Source: Stramenopiles sp. TOSAG23-2 (taxonomy: Eukaryota > Sar). From it: a DNA stretch of 22,669 nucleotides. Both the position numbers and the translations under genes were made by a program. Below are positions 1 through 8,494 of this stretch, piece after piece. The notes below the pieces were generated by a model. It did not search any database, was not told where the DNA came from, and saw only the letters and a program-made list of their open reading frames with translations. Location of the stretch: positions 1 to 22,669 of the forward strand of contig LT649506.1 of the NCBI GenBank assembly GCA_900128395.1, in the 5' to 3' direction. The first letter of the stretch is position 1. The number at the start of each line of letters is the position of its first letter.

Positions 1-1605
1 GTAGTGCTAGCATCTCTAACCCTAACGTAAATGATCAAAATGCACGATATTTTTAGTAAACAAGGTTCTAAGTGTAAACTCCCCAGACCACAACCTACAG
101 ACATTGTGTACGCATCAAGCAACGGATATGCAACGTTTCAAGGTCTAATTTGAATAACTTCAATGAAAGTTTTCAACCTTTCATGATTTTCACCATTTCG
201 ATGAAAAAGTACTCTAATACTAACTCCATGCTAACGTATGATTTAAAAAAAAATTTCAGCACTTTTCTTTAAAAACATAATTATATATATAAACTCTCGG
301 AGAAAAGTTAAATATATCACCTACGATATAGAAACTACGATATTTTATCAAAATTTTTTATGTTTCGTGTTTAAAATGAAGATTTCTAGCTCCCGTTGAA
401 ATTGTTGTGAATGAAAATCGATTTGGAATTCTAGGCCTTTTTCAGGCATGTGAAAATACATTGCAAAATACGGTATAGTTGACACAATATATTTCAAGTC
501 ACTGAAAATATTGATACAAAAGTAGGTTCAATTCTCATTTCTATAGGTATAGAGGCAATCTTAAGAGTAAGTTGACGACAACTGAGTGTCAGGAACATAC
601 TTTACTAACGACGTTTCAATTGCATGTCAAAGTACCCTTACTATGGAATAGGCTTGTAAAACCTTAATAAAAGTGCCCAAAAATGTGCATTTTTTAATGA
701 AAATTCACTTTTGGTCTAGCGTTTCATGTAAATGTGATATTTATTTTGGTTGGAGTTTAGAGATACAAGGTATATATATAAAGAAAGGATTTGGAACTTT
801 ATATGGGGTGTAAATGTTGGGAATGATGTTTGTAGACATAATGCAATTTTGATATATCTGATGAAATTTCTCAATTTTCGTACCCATTTTGGCGGAACTT
901 TTAAAAATGAAAATAAAATTGGCAAAAATATTCGTGTTTGAGGTGTTATAGAAGTGTAGTATAAGTTTGGTAGTCTAATTTACATAATTTTGTTAGAGTA
1001 CTTAAAACTATAGTATGGAGATTTTTTGTTATTTTCTATAGTATTATGCATGAAATACTATGGGTTTCGTCCATGGTGTTTATTTATGATACTTGCACGG
1101 ATGGAAAGCGTTAAAGCCAGAAATCATTTTCATCGAATTGTTACTTTGAAAGCCAGGAGATTTTTTGTTATTTTCTATAGTAATGATAATTCTCCCTATG
1201 AAGTTTTTTTTAATATATGGAAATAGCAGGTATAAATTTAGCATGGACACAGGCCTTTCAACATTTTACTTGTAAAAATTGTGTTTTTCTGCCACATTTT
1301 CTGTTTTTCATTTTCTATCATATTTATACTTAATGTTGTCATTTTCATATACTCAGTAGATTTGTAGTGTTTGATATATTTGATAGGCCAGATTAGGTAT
1401 TTTTTGTACTTGAGAGGGTAATAATTTTGAAAAAATATCATCTTCACCGGGGCGGTTAATTTTTTTTTTGGAGTTAAATAACGAATATTAATAATTACAA
1501 ATTGTTCATAAAATTGTTTACACATTCCTTTCCACACAATACACATAAAAAAGCATCCTATCAACACAGCCACAACCAATAATAAAATCAATTTGCAGAA
1601 CACCC
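1..1605. other. Long gene-free stretch upstream of the IPT/SHIPPO gene
   Basis: No reading frame here resembles a known protein. The longest ones (plus strand 1026-1226, minus strand 1238-1627) are of biased composition and the second overlaps the start of the next gene, so both are probably chance ORFs. Visible structure is limited to a 27-nt direct repeat (1017-1043 and 1156-1182), a 7-bp hairpin (163-169 pairing with 178-184) and short AT runs. The last few hundred bases presumably hold the promoter and 5' UTR of the gene starting at 1606. A degraded mobile element cannot be excluded. Confidence 0.6.
1017..1182. repeat. 27-nt direct repeat pair, 139 bp apart
   Basis: The 27 bases at 1017-1043 recur exactly at 1156-1182. 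The core is a T-rich run ending in TTTTCTATAGTA. The intervening sequence is not repeated. This could be the trace of a duplicated element or the ends of a small insertion; nothing else identifies it. Confidence 0.85.
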
Positions 1606-4600
1606 ATGCCTCCACCAAATCATTCATCCAACAAGGGAAACGATGATATTAATTTTCGTGCTATTGTACCGGTTGCAATAGATTTAGATTTGTTAGAAAA
1701 AGAGAAAAAAAATTCAGCGCAATTTTTGCTATATGGAAAATTTCATTTGGATACGTCTGATTTTATTGTTAGGATCAAAATGTATAATGAAGAACATTAT
1801 GAAAACAAAGCTGTAAAGACTATTACAATCACACCAACATATGTAGAAGCAAATAGAATTTTTTTAGAAATACCGGTTGATAAATTGATAGATAGCATAG
1901 CAAAGGTAGATTTATCATATGATAATGGAAAAACATATACAAACGAGGCTCATAACTTTTCAATCACACATACAAAGTTTGTTGAAATATTAAGAATATC
2001 GCCACTGGCTTGGTCTATACAAGGAGGGACCAAGGTTCGCATAGTTGCAAAGCCTTTGTATCGTTTAAGAACCCCGATAAAATATATCAGGATAAGAATC
2101 ACATATTTATTATTTAAAAACGACGAGAAAACATTTGATAGTATAGTCATCACCCCAGATAATATATTGGGCTGTAATCTTGAATTTTCATCTCCAATTA
2201 TACCATTGAAAACGGTCGATTCCATCGTTTCATTAGAAATCTCATTGAATGGAGGCATGACGTTCTCTCAGCATTTCAATATTGCTGTAGTTTATGATGG
2301 TTTACCAGTAGAAGTTGAACATATAAATCCAAATAGGGGTAAAGTTGCTGGTGGAACAAAAATTCAAGTAACGTTGCCAAGTAAATCGCAATTTTTATTA
2401 AATAGGCTGTTTAAAGCGACGTTCGTTGGAAAAATTAAAGATAGAAGACAAGTTGTAAATATGGTTGTAAATTTTAAAAAAGAAGTTGGTTTAGAATATA
2501 GATTAAACAAAATCAGGCAAAGAATCGGTGAAACAATTTTTAATCACACTTATAATAAATCGTACTCATTAAAAGTGCTTATGAATTGTCTACATGCTGA
2601 AAACTTACTATTTCATTCCGCTTCGAAAGGAAATATTGTAAATGTTATTTGTTATACACCTGAATGGCCAACTGATATCGTAACTGACGTGAATATCATC
2701 ATCAATGTAAATGATCAATTAAAAATAGATTCTTATATAGATGATGTTGGCAATTTGATAAAAAGCTCAAATGTATCAAATAATTATTGCATATATCAAT
2801 ATGTTCCGCTGTCAAATGTTATTTCAATTGAACCTAAATATATACCATTTGATAGAGAAACGAAAGTAAAAGTATTTGTTTCCTCAGGTCATGAAAATAA
2901 AAAAAAAGTAAAAATACGCTTAGTTGATACCAGTACAAATAAATATTTGTCCGTAGATGGCTTTAGTAGGAGCAATAACACCAACATGTTCATTGCCAAT
3001 ATTCCAAAAATGGAAAAAACTTTCATGTTAAAGTTAAGAGTCGTACATTTTGATATGATTGGAAACGCCAGTAAAGATATTATAAGCTGTTACTCCAATC
3101 CTATACTTACACGGAAAAGTGTGAGATGGATTGATATTCGATCGCAAGATTACATACGACTATCCGGTTTTCATTTACTTCCATTTAATGTACGATTGAG
3201 TGGCAATAGTTGTTTCAATGTTCAAATTAAATTATTTATTGCAAATGAAATAGAAAATGAGAAAACACTTTTTGCAAATGAGGAATTAGCAATGGTACAT
3301 GGCAAAGCTCGCTGGGCTACTCCTACAGATTACAAATATGGAAATAATAGCAACAACAATAAAAAACAACAGAATAATTATGATATGTACGACTCAATAA
3401 TTGAATTCCAATTACCCCAAGATATGCGAAACATGCCAATGATCAAAAATAAGCTTGAATATAGACCACAAGTCATCTCTCCTACTAGTACATCGCCTTT
3501 GTCTGTTGAAGAAACAGATGTTTTATTGATTAAAGCTAAAGTTTCGTTTAATGGTATCCATTGGCATCCCCTTTTTGGTGAATTTAATACTAGTATCAAA
3601 AAAAAAAATATTCGTAAGAAAATAGCTCCAGCGTTAGTTGTTGGTGAACAGCCAAGTATAAGGTCCGTAGATACTATATACAGTGGAACTGGGTCAATCT
3701 TAGCAACTGTAAGTGGAAATGGTTTTTTTGATACAAATTACATTACTGTAAAACTAGAGTTTCTAAATGCACCATCAATATTTTCATCTTGTATTTTATT
3801 AAATGCCACATACAAATCAAATAAGACGGTGTTTGTCGAAATTTTTCCACCAACTTGGCTAAAATCATTAAATAGCGACTCATACAAGCAATCTTGCAAA
3901 TTTTCAGTATCAAACGATGGTAAAAGGTTTAATGACAGAGCCCATATATCAACAATAACGTTTGAAACAAATGGTTTTCTTGAAATGCAACAAGAAAAAG
4001 CATTTGCATTGGTGCAACATGCTATAGCGGAAGGCGAAGAACTAGCTAGAAATAACCCACCAGAACTTGAACAATGGGAAAAAATACTTATTGCTAGGAG
4101 AAAACGTGATGGAAATAAAACTGTTAATAAATCAGGTCCTATAAAACCATCGTTTGACAAAGCAGCATATATTAATAATTTAAATCAAAGCATTGCTAAG
4201 CGTCCAAATTCTGCACGGGTGTCATCATCAAGGAAGCAGTTCAATAATAGAGGTAGACGCAATATAATTGTGAATAAAACTTCAAATAATAAAATGGCAA
4301 AAGCTAAAAAGTTACACGTTGGTTTTAATTCCTCTGGAAAAGCACGTCAGGATGTCAGAACTTGGAGAAGTCAGCCGTTTTTTAATGTTAACTTTGATGT
4401 AGAGGATGAAGTACCACTGGTTGCAAGCTGGTATACCAATAAAGAAGAAGAGCAAGAAAACAACCAAGGTGAACAACAGAGCGAAATGAAAGCGAAAAAG
4501 AAGGAAACAAAAGGAACGTTTTCTAAATCTACAAGAGCGGATGATCCAACTCAAAAGTGGATACAAAAGGAAAAAACAAATATACCAGGACCTGGTGCAT

Positions 4601-5154
4601 ATCATGAAGTACTGTACGATACTTACGAAAACAAAGCGCCTTTTAATTCAAAAAGCACACGAACAACATTTGATACGAAAAAAAAAGGCGAAATACCTGG
4701 TTCTTGGTCGTATAATACTTCAAAAAATATTGCAATGGCAAAAAGAACAAAATTTGAAACTTCGAGTTTTGCAAAGTCTATACATAAAGATAGATTCGGG
4801 CGTCCGATATCAAAAGTTTTAATGGATAGACAAAAAGCACGTTTGAATGGGCCTCATCAAGAATTTGTTAGAAAAAACAGTTTAAATCAACGAGAAATTG
4901 ACAAACAAAAAAGAAACAAGAATTTGTTGCATGCAGATAAAATGATTCATTGGGCATCTGGAAAAAAAGCTAGAACAACAAGAGAATTTAGATTGGACCA
5001 TAAATTTAATCATAAGCATCATCATGAATTAGCTAGTATGAAAAACCAAACATTTAATGTAATGGCTTCTATTTGCGAAAATTTGAAAATTCAACAAAAT
5101 GTTGATTTGACAGAGAGTTACAATGCAACTACGAGATTGCTGCGTATGTTGTAA
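1606..5154 (+). CDS. IPT/TIG-like multidomain protein with C-terminal SHIPPO (sperm-tail PG-rich) motifs
   Basis: Intronless ORF of 1182 residues. The first two-thirds is a series of Ig-like beta segments of IPT/TIG type. Recognisable starts lie near residue 127 (SPLAWSIQGGTKVRI), residue 236 (INPNRGKVAGGTKIQV), residue 405 (weaker) and residue 683 (weaker). Near residue 800 there is a helical, charged segment. The C-terminal third is basic and contains IPGPGAY at about residue 993 and a degenerate copy (IPGSWSY) about 40 residues later. These are the STPGR/SHIPPO motif of proteins bound to ciliary and flagellar microtubules. I infer an axoneme- or microtubule-associated structural protein. 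There is no signal peptide or membrane segment. The start is the first ATG of the open frame; CAG eight bases upstream could be a splice acceptor, so an extra 5' exon is possible. The IPT assignment of the third and fourth segments is uncertain. Confidence 0.8.
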   Translation: MPPPNHSSNKGNDDINFRAIVPVAIDLDLLEKEKKNSAQFLLYGKFHLDTSDFIVRIKMYNEEHYENKAVKTITITPTYVEANRIFLEIPVDKLIDSIAKVDLSYDNGKTYTNEAHNFSITHTKFVEILRISPLAWSIQGGTKVRIVAKPLYRLRTPIKYIRIRITYLLFKNDEKTFDSIVITPDNILGCNLEFSSPIIPLKTVDSIVSLEISLNGGMTFSQHFNIAVVYDGLPVEVEHINPNRGKVAGGTKIQVTLPSKSQFLLNRLFKATFVGKIKDRRQVVNMVVNFKKEVGLEYRLNKIRQRIGETIFNHTYNKSYSLKVLMNCLHAENLLFHSASKGNIVNVICYTPEWPTDIVTDVNIIINVNDQLKIDSYIDDVGNLIKSSNVSNNYCIYQYVPLSNVISIEPKYIPFDRETKVKVFVSSGHENKKKVKIRLVDTSTNKYLSVDGFSRSNNTNMFIANIPKMEKTFMLKLRVVHFDMIGNASKDIISCYSNPILTRKSVRWIDIRSQDYIRLSGFHLLPFNVRLSGNSCFNVQIKLFIANEIENEKTLFANEELAMVHGKARWATPTDYKYGNNSNNNKKQQNNYDMYDSIIEFQLPQDMRNMPMIKNKLEYRPQVISPTSTSPLSVEETDVLLIKAKVSFNGIHWHPLFGEFNTSIKKKNIRKKIAPALVVGEQPSIRSVDTIYSGTGSILATVSGNGFFDTNYITVKLEFLNAPSIFSSCILLNATYKSNKTVFVEIFPPTWLKSLNSDSYKQSCKFSVSNDGKRFNDRAHISTITFETNGFLEMQQEKAFALVQHAIAEGEELARNNPPELEQWEKILIARRKRDGNKTVNKSGPIKPSFDKAAYINNLNQSIAKRPNSARVSSSRKQFNNRGRRNIIVNKTSNNKMAKAKKLHVGFNSSGKARQDVRTWRSQPFFNVNFDVEDEVPLVASWYTNKEEEQENNQGEQQSEMKAKKKETKGTFSKSTRADDPTQKWIQKEKTNIPGPGAYHEVLYDTYENKAPFNSKSTRTTFDTKKKGEIPGSWSYNTSKNIAMAKRTKFETSSFAKSIHKDRFGRPISKVLMDRQKARLNGPHQEFVRKNSLNQREIDKQKRNKNLLHADKMIHWASGKKARTTREFRLDHKFNHKHHHELASMKNQTFNVMASICENLKIQQNVDLTESYNATTRLLRML

Positions 5155-5230
5155 ATGTCATCATAAAAGAGAGGAAATACACACAGTAATATTGTCTATA
5201 CTGGTACGAACTTCTTAATAATTTTTATTT

Positions 5231-5257
5231 TACGAAGTATATTTTGATACGAAGTAT
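5231..5257 (+). promoter_or_regulatory. Paired TACGAAGTAT element in a 3' flank
   Basis: TACGAAGTAT occurs at 5231-5240 and 5248-5257, starting 77 and 94 bases after the stop codon of the IPT/SHIPPO gene. TACGAAGTA appears twice more (19133-19141 and 19210-19218) on the same strand, downstream of the C2-domain gene. A role in 3' UTR function or 3' end formation is inference only. Confidence 0.4.
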
Positions 5258-5278
5258 TTCATTATATTTCCTTTTTAA

Positions 5279-5301
5279 ATAATATATATGAGTAAGAGAA
5301 A
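5279..5301. repeat. 23-nt direct repeat flanking the SPRY-ankyrin locus, copy 1
   Basis: The 23 bases here, containing ATGAGTAAGAGAAA, are identical to 7491-7513 in the same orientation. The two copies bracket the SPRY-ankyrin gene 2.2 kb apart. Confidence 0.8.
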
Positions 5302-5406
5302 AACACATATATGATGTACGTTTTCCATCAGCTATTATGAGTAGTTGATATTATCTATTTACCTTCATTGGTATTCTCGATTATGGAAATATCAACACAC
5401 TAGTGT

Positions 5407-5618
5407 GAGATAGATTATTTCAGTTATTGTATTCTTTTGAAGAGTAGGAATTATCATGAGTAAATTAAAACAATAAATTATGCGTAAATTAAAAAAAAAT
5501 ATATATATATGAGATAGATTATTTCAGTTATTGTATTCTTTTGAAGAGAGTAGGAATTATCATGAGTAAATTAAAACAATAAATTATGCGTAAATTAAAA
5601 AAAAATATATATATATAT
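5407..5618. repeat. Tandem duplication, unit about 104 bp
   Basis: Copy 1 is 5407-5510 and copy 2 is 5511-5618. They are nearly identical: copy 2 has two extra bases (GAGAG for GAG) and a longer terminal AT run. The near identity suggests a recent duplication. Each copy contains AATAAA on the plus strand, at 5472 and 5578. The array stops just before the stop codon of the minus-strand SPRY-ankyrin gene. Confidence 0.95.
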
Positions 5619-5624
5619 AAAGAT

Positions 5625-7236
5625 TTATTTTTTACTGATAGCATTTTTTATTTGAGTCAATTGATCAAGAAGTTTTTCATCTAATTGATCGAGTAACTTT
5701 TGTTCAAGTTGTGACATCCTAGTCTTAATAGATGCAATAGCATCAGCATTTTCATCATCATCATCAACATCACGAGATACACATTCCTCAAATGTTTCTT
5801 GATACATAATGGTTCTTGACCACGAACGAGCATCTTCTGACATACCATATTAGGTTCTTTACATCCTTTTCTAGCAGTACTTCTTTTCCATCATTATTTG
5901 CTTGTGATGACAGCAGCACGTACTTTTCGAGTAACTTTTTATTCGCACGACAGGCAGTAGCATAGTGAAGTGGCAACATAAGCGTTTGCTCTTCCTTTGC
6001 GGAGAACAAATCTGTAAGATCTGAACTATAAGTCTCACCCTCTGCTTTAAAATAACCGCAAATAACTTCGATCGTTTCCGCAGGTGCATTTACTTCTGCC
6101 AAATAGTGAAAAATATTCCTCTCATTATCACCTTTTAATTTGATAAGGCTCTTGTCAGTATCTAATATTGTTTGCCAGATGGACATTGTTGCATCATATT
6201 GAGCAGCATAATGCACTGCATGCAACGTACCAGGAGAATCTGGTAATTTCAGATACCTTTTAAAATTCTCATCCCCTTTTTGTTTTTCTTTCTCAAATAG
6301 ATCTGCACAAATCTTCCATAACCCTGCTTTCATTGCTAAATGTAGATCGCCTTCCTTCATTTTGACCATTTTTTCCCACAACTTCATTGCTAAAACGTTA
6401 TTTCCTTTTTGCGCTGCAATTTCGATGGGCATTCGACCAATCTCATCCTTTTTTGTTACCAGTTGCTCCATTGCATCAATTATAATTTCCATTTCTTCTG
6501 GTGAAGATATTCCTTCTGATACGAGAAAATGCAACGCAGTACTGCTAATGGCGACTTCTATATCATCTTCTCCAAGGTCGTTATAATGTCTAACTCGTAC
6601 TGCATTTCCAGAAGCATGCATAATTGCTTCTGTCACCTCACGTGCATCTTCCTCGTCTTTTAATTTTTCCATTCTTGTTGGTTTCAAGCGCACAAATTTC
6701 GGGGCTGTAGGAGACCAAGATTCTTTCATTGATATAGTCACATCTGTAAATATAAGACGATCCTTCGCGAATATTTTATCATTATCATTAATTTCAGAAG
6801 TATCTTCCTTTGATTCACTATTTTGGTGCGTATTTACCGTGAATGAACAAATATCCTCTACTAGACTTTGATGTTTCATCGCGTCAACGACAGTTCTATA
6901 TTCATCATTCGGTGGACCAAATTTCATTTTCTCATCTCCAAAATTAACATGGTAATGGCCATCAGAAGTAACTGCAGGCCATAAACCGCCACTGTAATGC
7001 ATATCTTCAAAAACATTTTTCCACTCTCCGTTTACACAAACATGAAAACTCTTCTTCATCCCATCCAAATCAATCGCAAAGCCAACAACATCATTGTCCT
7101 TCCAGCTTATATTGACATTTTTTTTTTGACCATACCAAACCTTACTTCTAACGCCATCAGCACCCCAACTATTTGCAGTATCACCGACGCCAACACCTTT
7201 GTATTGATTAATTCTTTTGAATGGTGCAATAGAGCT
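5625..7236 (-). CDS. SPRY-domain plus ankyrin-repeat protein; incomplete at the 5' end and apparently frameshifted
   Basis: The open frame runs from 7236 to 5788 on the minus strand. Its first part is the C-terminal two-thirds of a SPRY domain: GVGVGD, SWGADGVRSKVWYG, DVVGFAIDLDG, FHVCVNGEW, then GLWPAVTSDGHYHVNFG. Ankyrin-like repeats follow from about 6560 to 5880: RMPIEIAAQKGN, LHLAMKAGLW, LHAVHYAAQYD, LPLHYATACRANKKLLEK. The frame ends at 5788, but the +1 frame from 5843 to 5625 continues with an Asp-rich stretch and a leucine-heptad coiled coil (QLEQKLLDQLDEKLLDQL) that looks genuinely coding. This points to a one-base frameshift near 5845-5849. No ATG precedes the SPRY fragment; a TAA lies at 7237-7239, so the first part of the domain is missing or on an unseen exon. 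SPRY and ankyrin repeats both bind proteins; partners are unknown. It may be a pseudogene, a sequencing error, or a spliced gene. Confidence 0.7.
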
Positions 7237-7267
7237 TTACTATAGTAGGATAACATATTATTCTTGC

Positions 7268-7337
7268 GATTGAGTATTGAGCATATTACTTTAACACGAG
7301 AAGTGTAAAAATATTATAACTTAGATTTTAACCATCA
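7268..7337. repeat. Dispersed repeat, copy 1 (other copy 22365-22440)
   Basis: The first 21 bases (7268-7288, GATTGAGTATTGAGCATATT plus A) are identical to 22365-22385. Similarity continues to the end of the segment, where ATAACTTAGATTTTAACCAT matches a related block at 22419-22440 and again at 22462-22483. Orientation is the same at both loci. At this locus the repeat lies immediately upstream of the SPRY-ankyrin open frame. Confidence 0.85.
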
Positions 7338-7412
7338 TAATACGAAGGAGTAGCTTTTTCACCTAACTCTGAATCACAGATAGAGGAAGACTCTTTTGAA
7401 TACTAAAATAAT

Positions 7413-7630
7413 TTACTATTTTTATAATAAATGAGCATTTAAATCATTTTTGATTTGAGATGTTAACTCCCGGGAGTAAAAGAAATTTATATAATATATA
7501 TGAGTAAGAGAAATAATATATATATTTTTTACTATGTTTATATAATAAGTGAGTATTTAAATCATTTTTTATTTGAGATGTTAACTTCCGGGAGTAAAAG
7601 AAATTTATATAATATGTGAAGTAAGAGAAA
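7413..7630. repeat. Tandem duplication, unit about 100-115 bp
   Basis: Copy 1 is about 7413-7511 and copy 2 about 7529-7630, roughly 90% identical by eye. They share ATTTAAATCATTTTT, TTTGAGATGTTAACT and GGGAGTAAAAGAAATTTATA. Copy 1 contains a perfect palindrome ACTCCCGGGAGT (7466-7477) that is broken by one base in copy 2 (7584-7595). This array is unrelated in sequence to the one at 5407-5618. Confidence 0.9.
7491..7513. repeat. 23-nt direct repeat flanking the SPRY-ankyrin locus, copy 2
   Basis: Exact match to 5279-5301 in the same orientation. It overlaps the end of the first copy of the tandem duplication at 7413-7630. Confidence 0.8.
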
Positions 7631-7692
7631 TTATATTAAATATTTTTTTATAAAAAAATATTATATATATATATATTAATAAAATTTAAAAT

Positions 7693-7710
7693 TAGAGAGG
7701 ATCCTCTCTA
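7693..7710. other. Perfect 18-nt palindrome
   Basis: TAGAGAGGATCCTCTCTA is its own reverse complement and sits in AT-rich flanks. It could form a cruciform or be a symmetric protein-binding site. No function is known. Confidence 0.6.
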
Positions 7711-7755
7711 TTTAAAATGTACACACACAAAAAATATTATACATTTGATACGTTT

Positions 7756-7784
7756 CGTAATATATTTTTTATTTATATATTACG
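7756..7784. other. Hairpin downstream of the GST gene
   Basis: CGTAATATAT (7756-7765) pairs perfectly with ATATATTACG (7775-7784) across a 9-nt loop. It lies about 90 nt past the GST stop codon on the minus strand, so it would fall in that gene's 3' UTR. It may affect RNA 3' end formation or stability, but AT-rich DNA yields such stems by chance. Confidence 0.45.
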
Positions 7785-7873
7785 ATGCGTACGTAAAATT
7801 TTACACACACACAAACACACAATTTGTTTTATATATAATATCATGTTGGTACAAATACTCGCAAGCTCTCTCT

Positions 7874-8494
7874 CTACTTTTTTGATTCTTCCAATTTTGT
7901 CATCCATTTTGTTACAATGGCATGTTGCATAATAGTAGTATTTAACTCTTTCAACTTTGGAAATCCATCCAAATATTCTGCAGGAACATAATCAAATTCA
8001 CCAGTAGCAATACATCCTGTTACAAAAATCAAATGCAAATCAGCAATGGTAAGTTCATCACCAAGACAAAATTTACCACCTTCAGCTTCCACCATGCTCG
8101 TCAATTGACTCATGTAGGATTTCATTCTACCAGCTGCATATTCTTCACGTAATTTTTTTTTCTCCTCTGGACTTGATGCTTGTGGTGCTTTGGCCATTAA
8201 ATCAGTCAAGGTATCAAGAATACTATCACATACCATTGCTTTTAGCGGATCTTCTGGATACAAACCACAAAGCTTTCCAGCATAACGCAATATTGCACAA
8301 CTTTGTGTGATTTCTCGCCCATTCACCAATTTCAATATAGGCAAGCCAGTTGGAAATTTCCCTTCTTTCTTTGCTGCAATAAAGTCTTGATACGACACAC
8401 GATTATCTTTCCAATCAATACCAGCATGATTGAAACAAACACGAATTCCAAATGCCCTGCTTCCTACAGATGAATCAAAGTGCGTTAATTCCAT
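7874..8494 (-). CDS. Glutathione S-transferase, sigma-like
   Basis: A 206-residue protein of typical cytosolic GST length. The N-terminal thioredoxin-like half has the cis-proline loop GLPILKLVNG (Pro52) and the glutathione gamma-glutamyl-binding motif QSCAILRYAG (Gln64, Ser65). The all-helical C-terminal half has LGDELTIADLHLI, the N-capping/hydrophobic-staple region typical of GSTs. It should conjugate glutathione to electrophiles or act as a peroxidase or isomerase in the cytosol. The segment LTHFD aligns with LTYF of sigma-class enzymes, so His5 replaces the usual catalytic Tyr; Ser8 and Ser9 are nearby. The start is the only ATG before the beta1 strand, with A at -3. It ends in TAG. It is divergently arranged with the Mps1 kinase gene. 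The family call is firm; the class is tentative. Confidence 0.92.
   Translation of the reverse strand: MELTHFDSSVGSRAFGIRVCFNHAGIDWKDNRVSYQDFIAAKKEGKFPTGLPILKLVNGREITQSCAILRYAGKLCGLYPEDPLKAMVCDSILDTLTDLMAKAPQASSPEEKKKLREEYAAGRMKSYMSQLTSMVEAEGGKFCLGDELTIADLHLIFVTGCIATGEFDYVPAEYLDGFPKLKELNTTIMQHAIVTKWMTKLEESKK

Larger units (their letters stand above)
5155..5624. other. Spacer between convergent genes, repeat-rich
   Basis: This 470-bp spacer lies between the stop of the IPT/SHIPPO gene and the end of the minus-strand SPRY-ankyrin gene. It contains two TACGAAGTAT elements (5231-5257), a 23-mer shared with 7491-7513, a perfect 12-nt palindrome CACACTAGTGTG (5396-5407) and a ~104-bp tandem duplication (5407-5618) that includes AATAAA in each copy. 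No coding potential is seen. Confidence 0.75.
7237..7873. other. Spacer between the SPRY-ankyrin and GST genes, repeat-rich
   Basis: The spacer holds the dispersed repeat shared with the right end of the window (7268-7337), a ~100-bp tandem duplication (7413-7630), a perfect 18-nt palindrome (7693-7710), a 10-bp stem hairpin (7756-7784), and AC-rich and AT-rich microsatellites. On the minus strand a short open segment around 7395-7340 follows a splice-acceptor-like TTATTTTAG, but its phase could not be matched to the SPRY frame. No gene is called. Confidence 0.65.

Noticed and set aside
15-25. CTAACCCTAAC, telomere-like
   Set aside because: It is a single occurrence, with no tandem array, so it is not evidence for a telomere or an interstitial telomeric repeat.
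1238-1627. Minus-strand ORF of 129 residues
   Set aside because: It overlaps the start of the IPT/SHIPPO gene, is composed of AT-driven residues and has no recognisable domain.
5796-5850. Short GTATGT...AG intron to explain the SPRY-ankyrin frame change
   Set aside because: Tested acceptors give 9, 12, 31, 48 or 59 nt; only 31 restores the phase, and that junction creates a TGA stop codon.
7064-7068. Start of the SPRY-ankyrin gene at 7068 or at the ATG 7064
   Set aside because: The first would be TTG, and both lie within a SPRY strand (GFAIDLDGMKK) whose reading clearly continues upstream.
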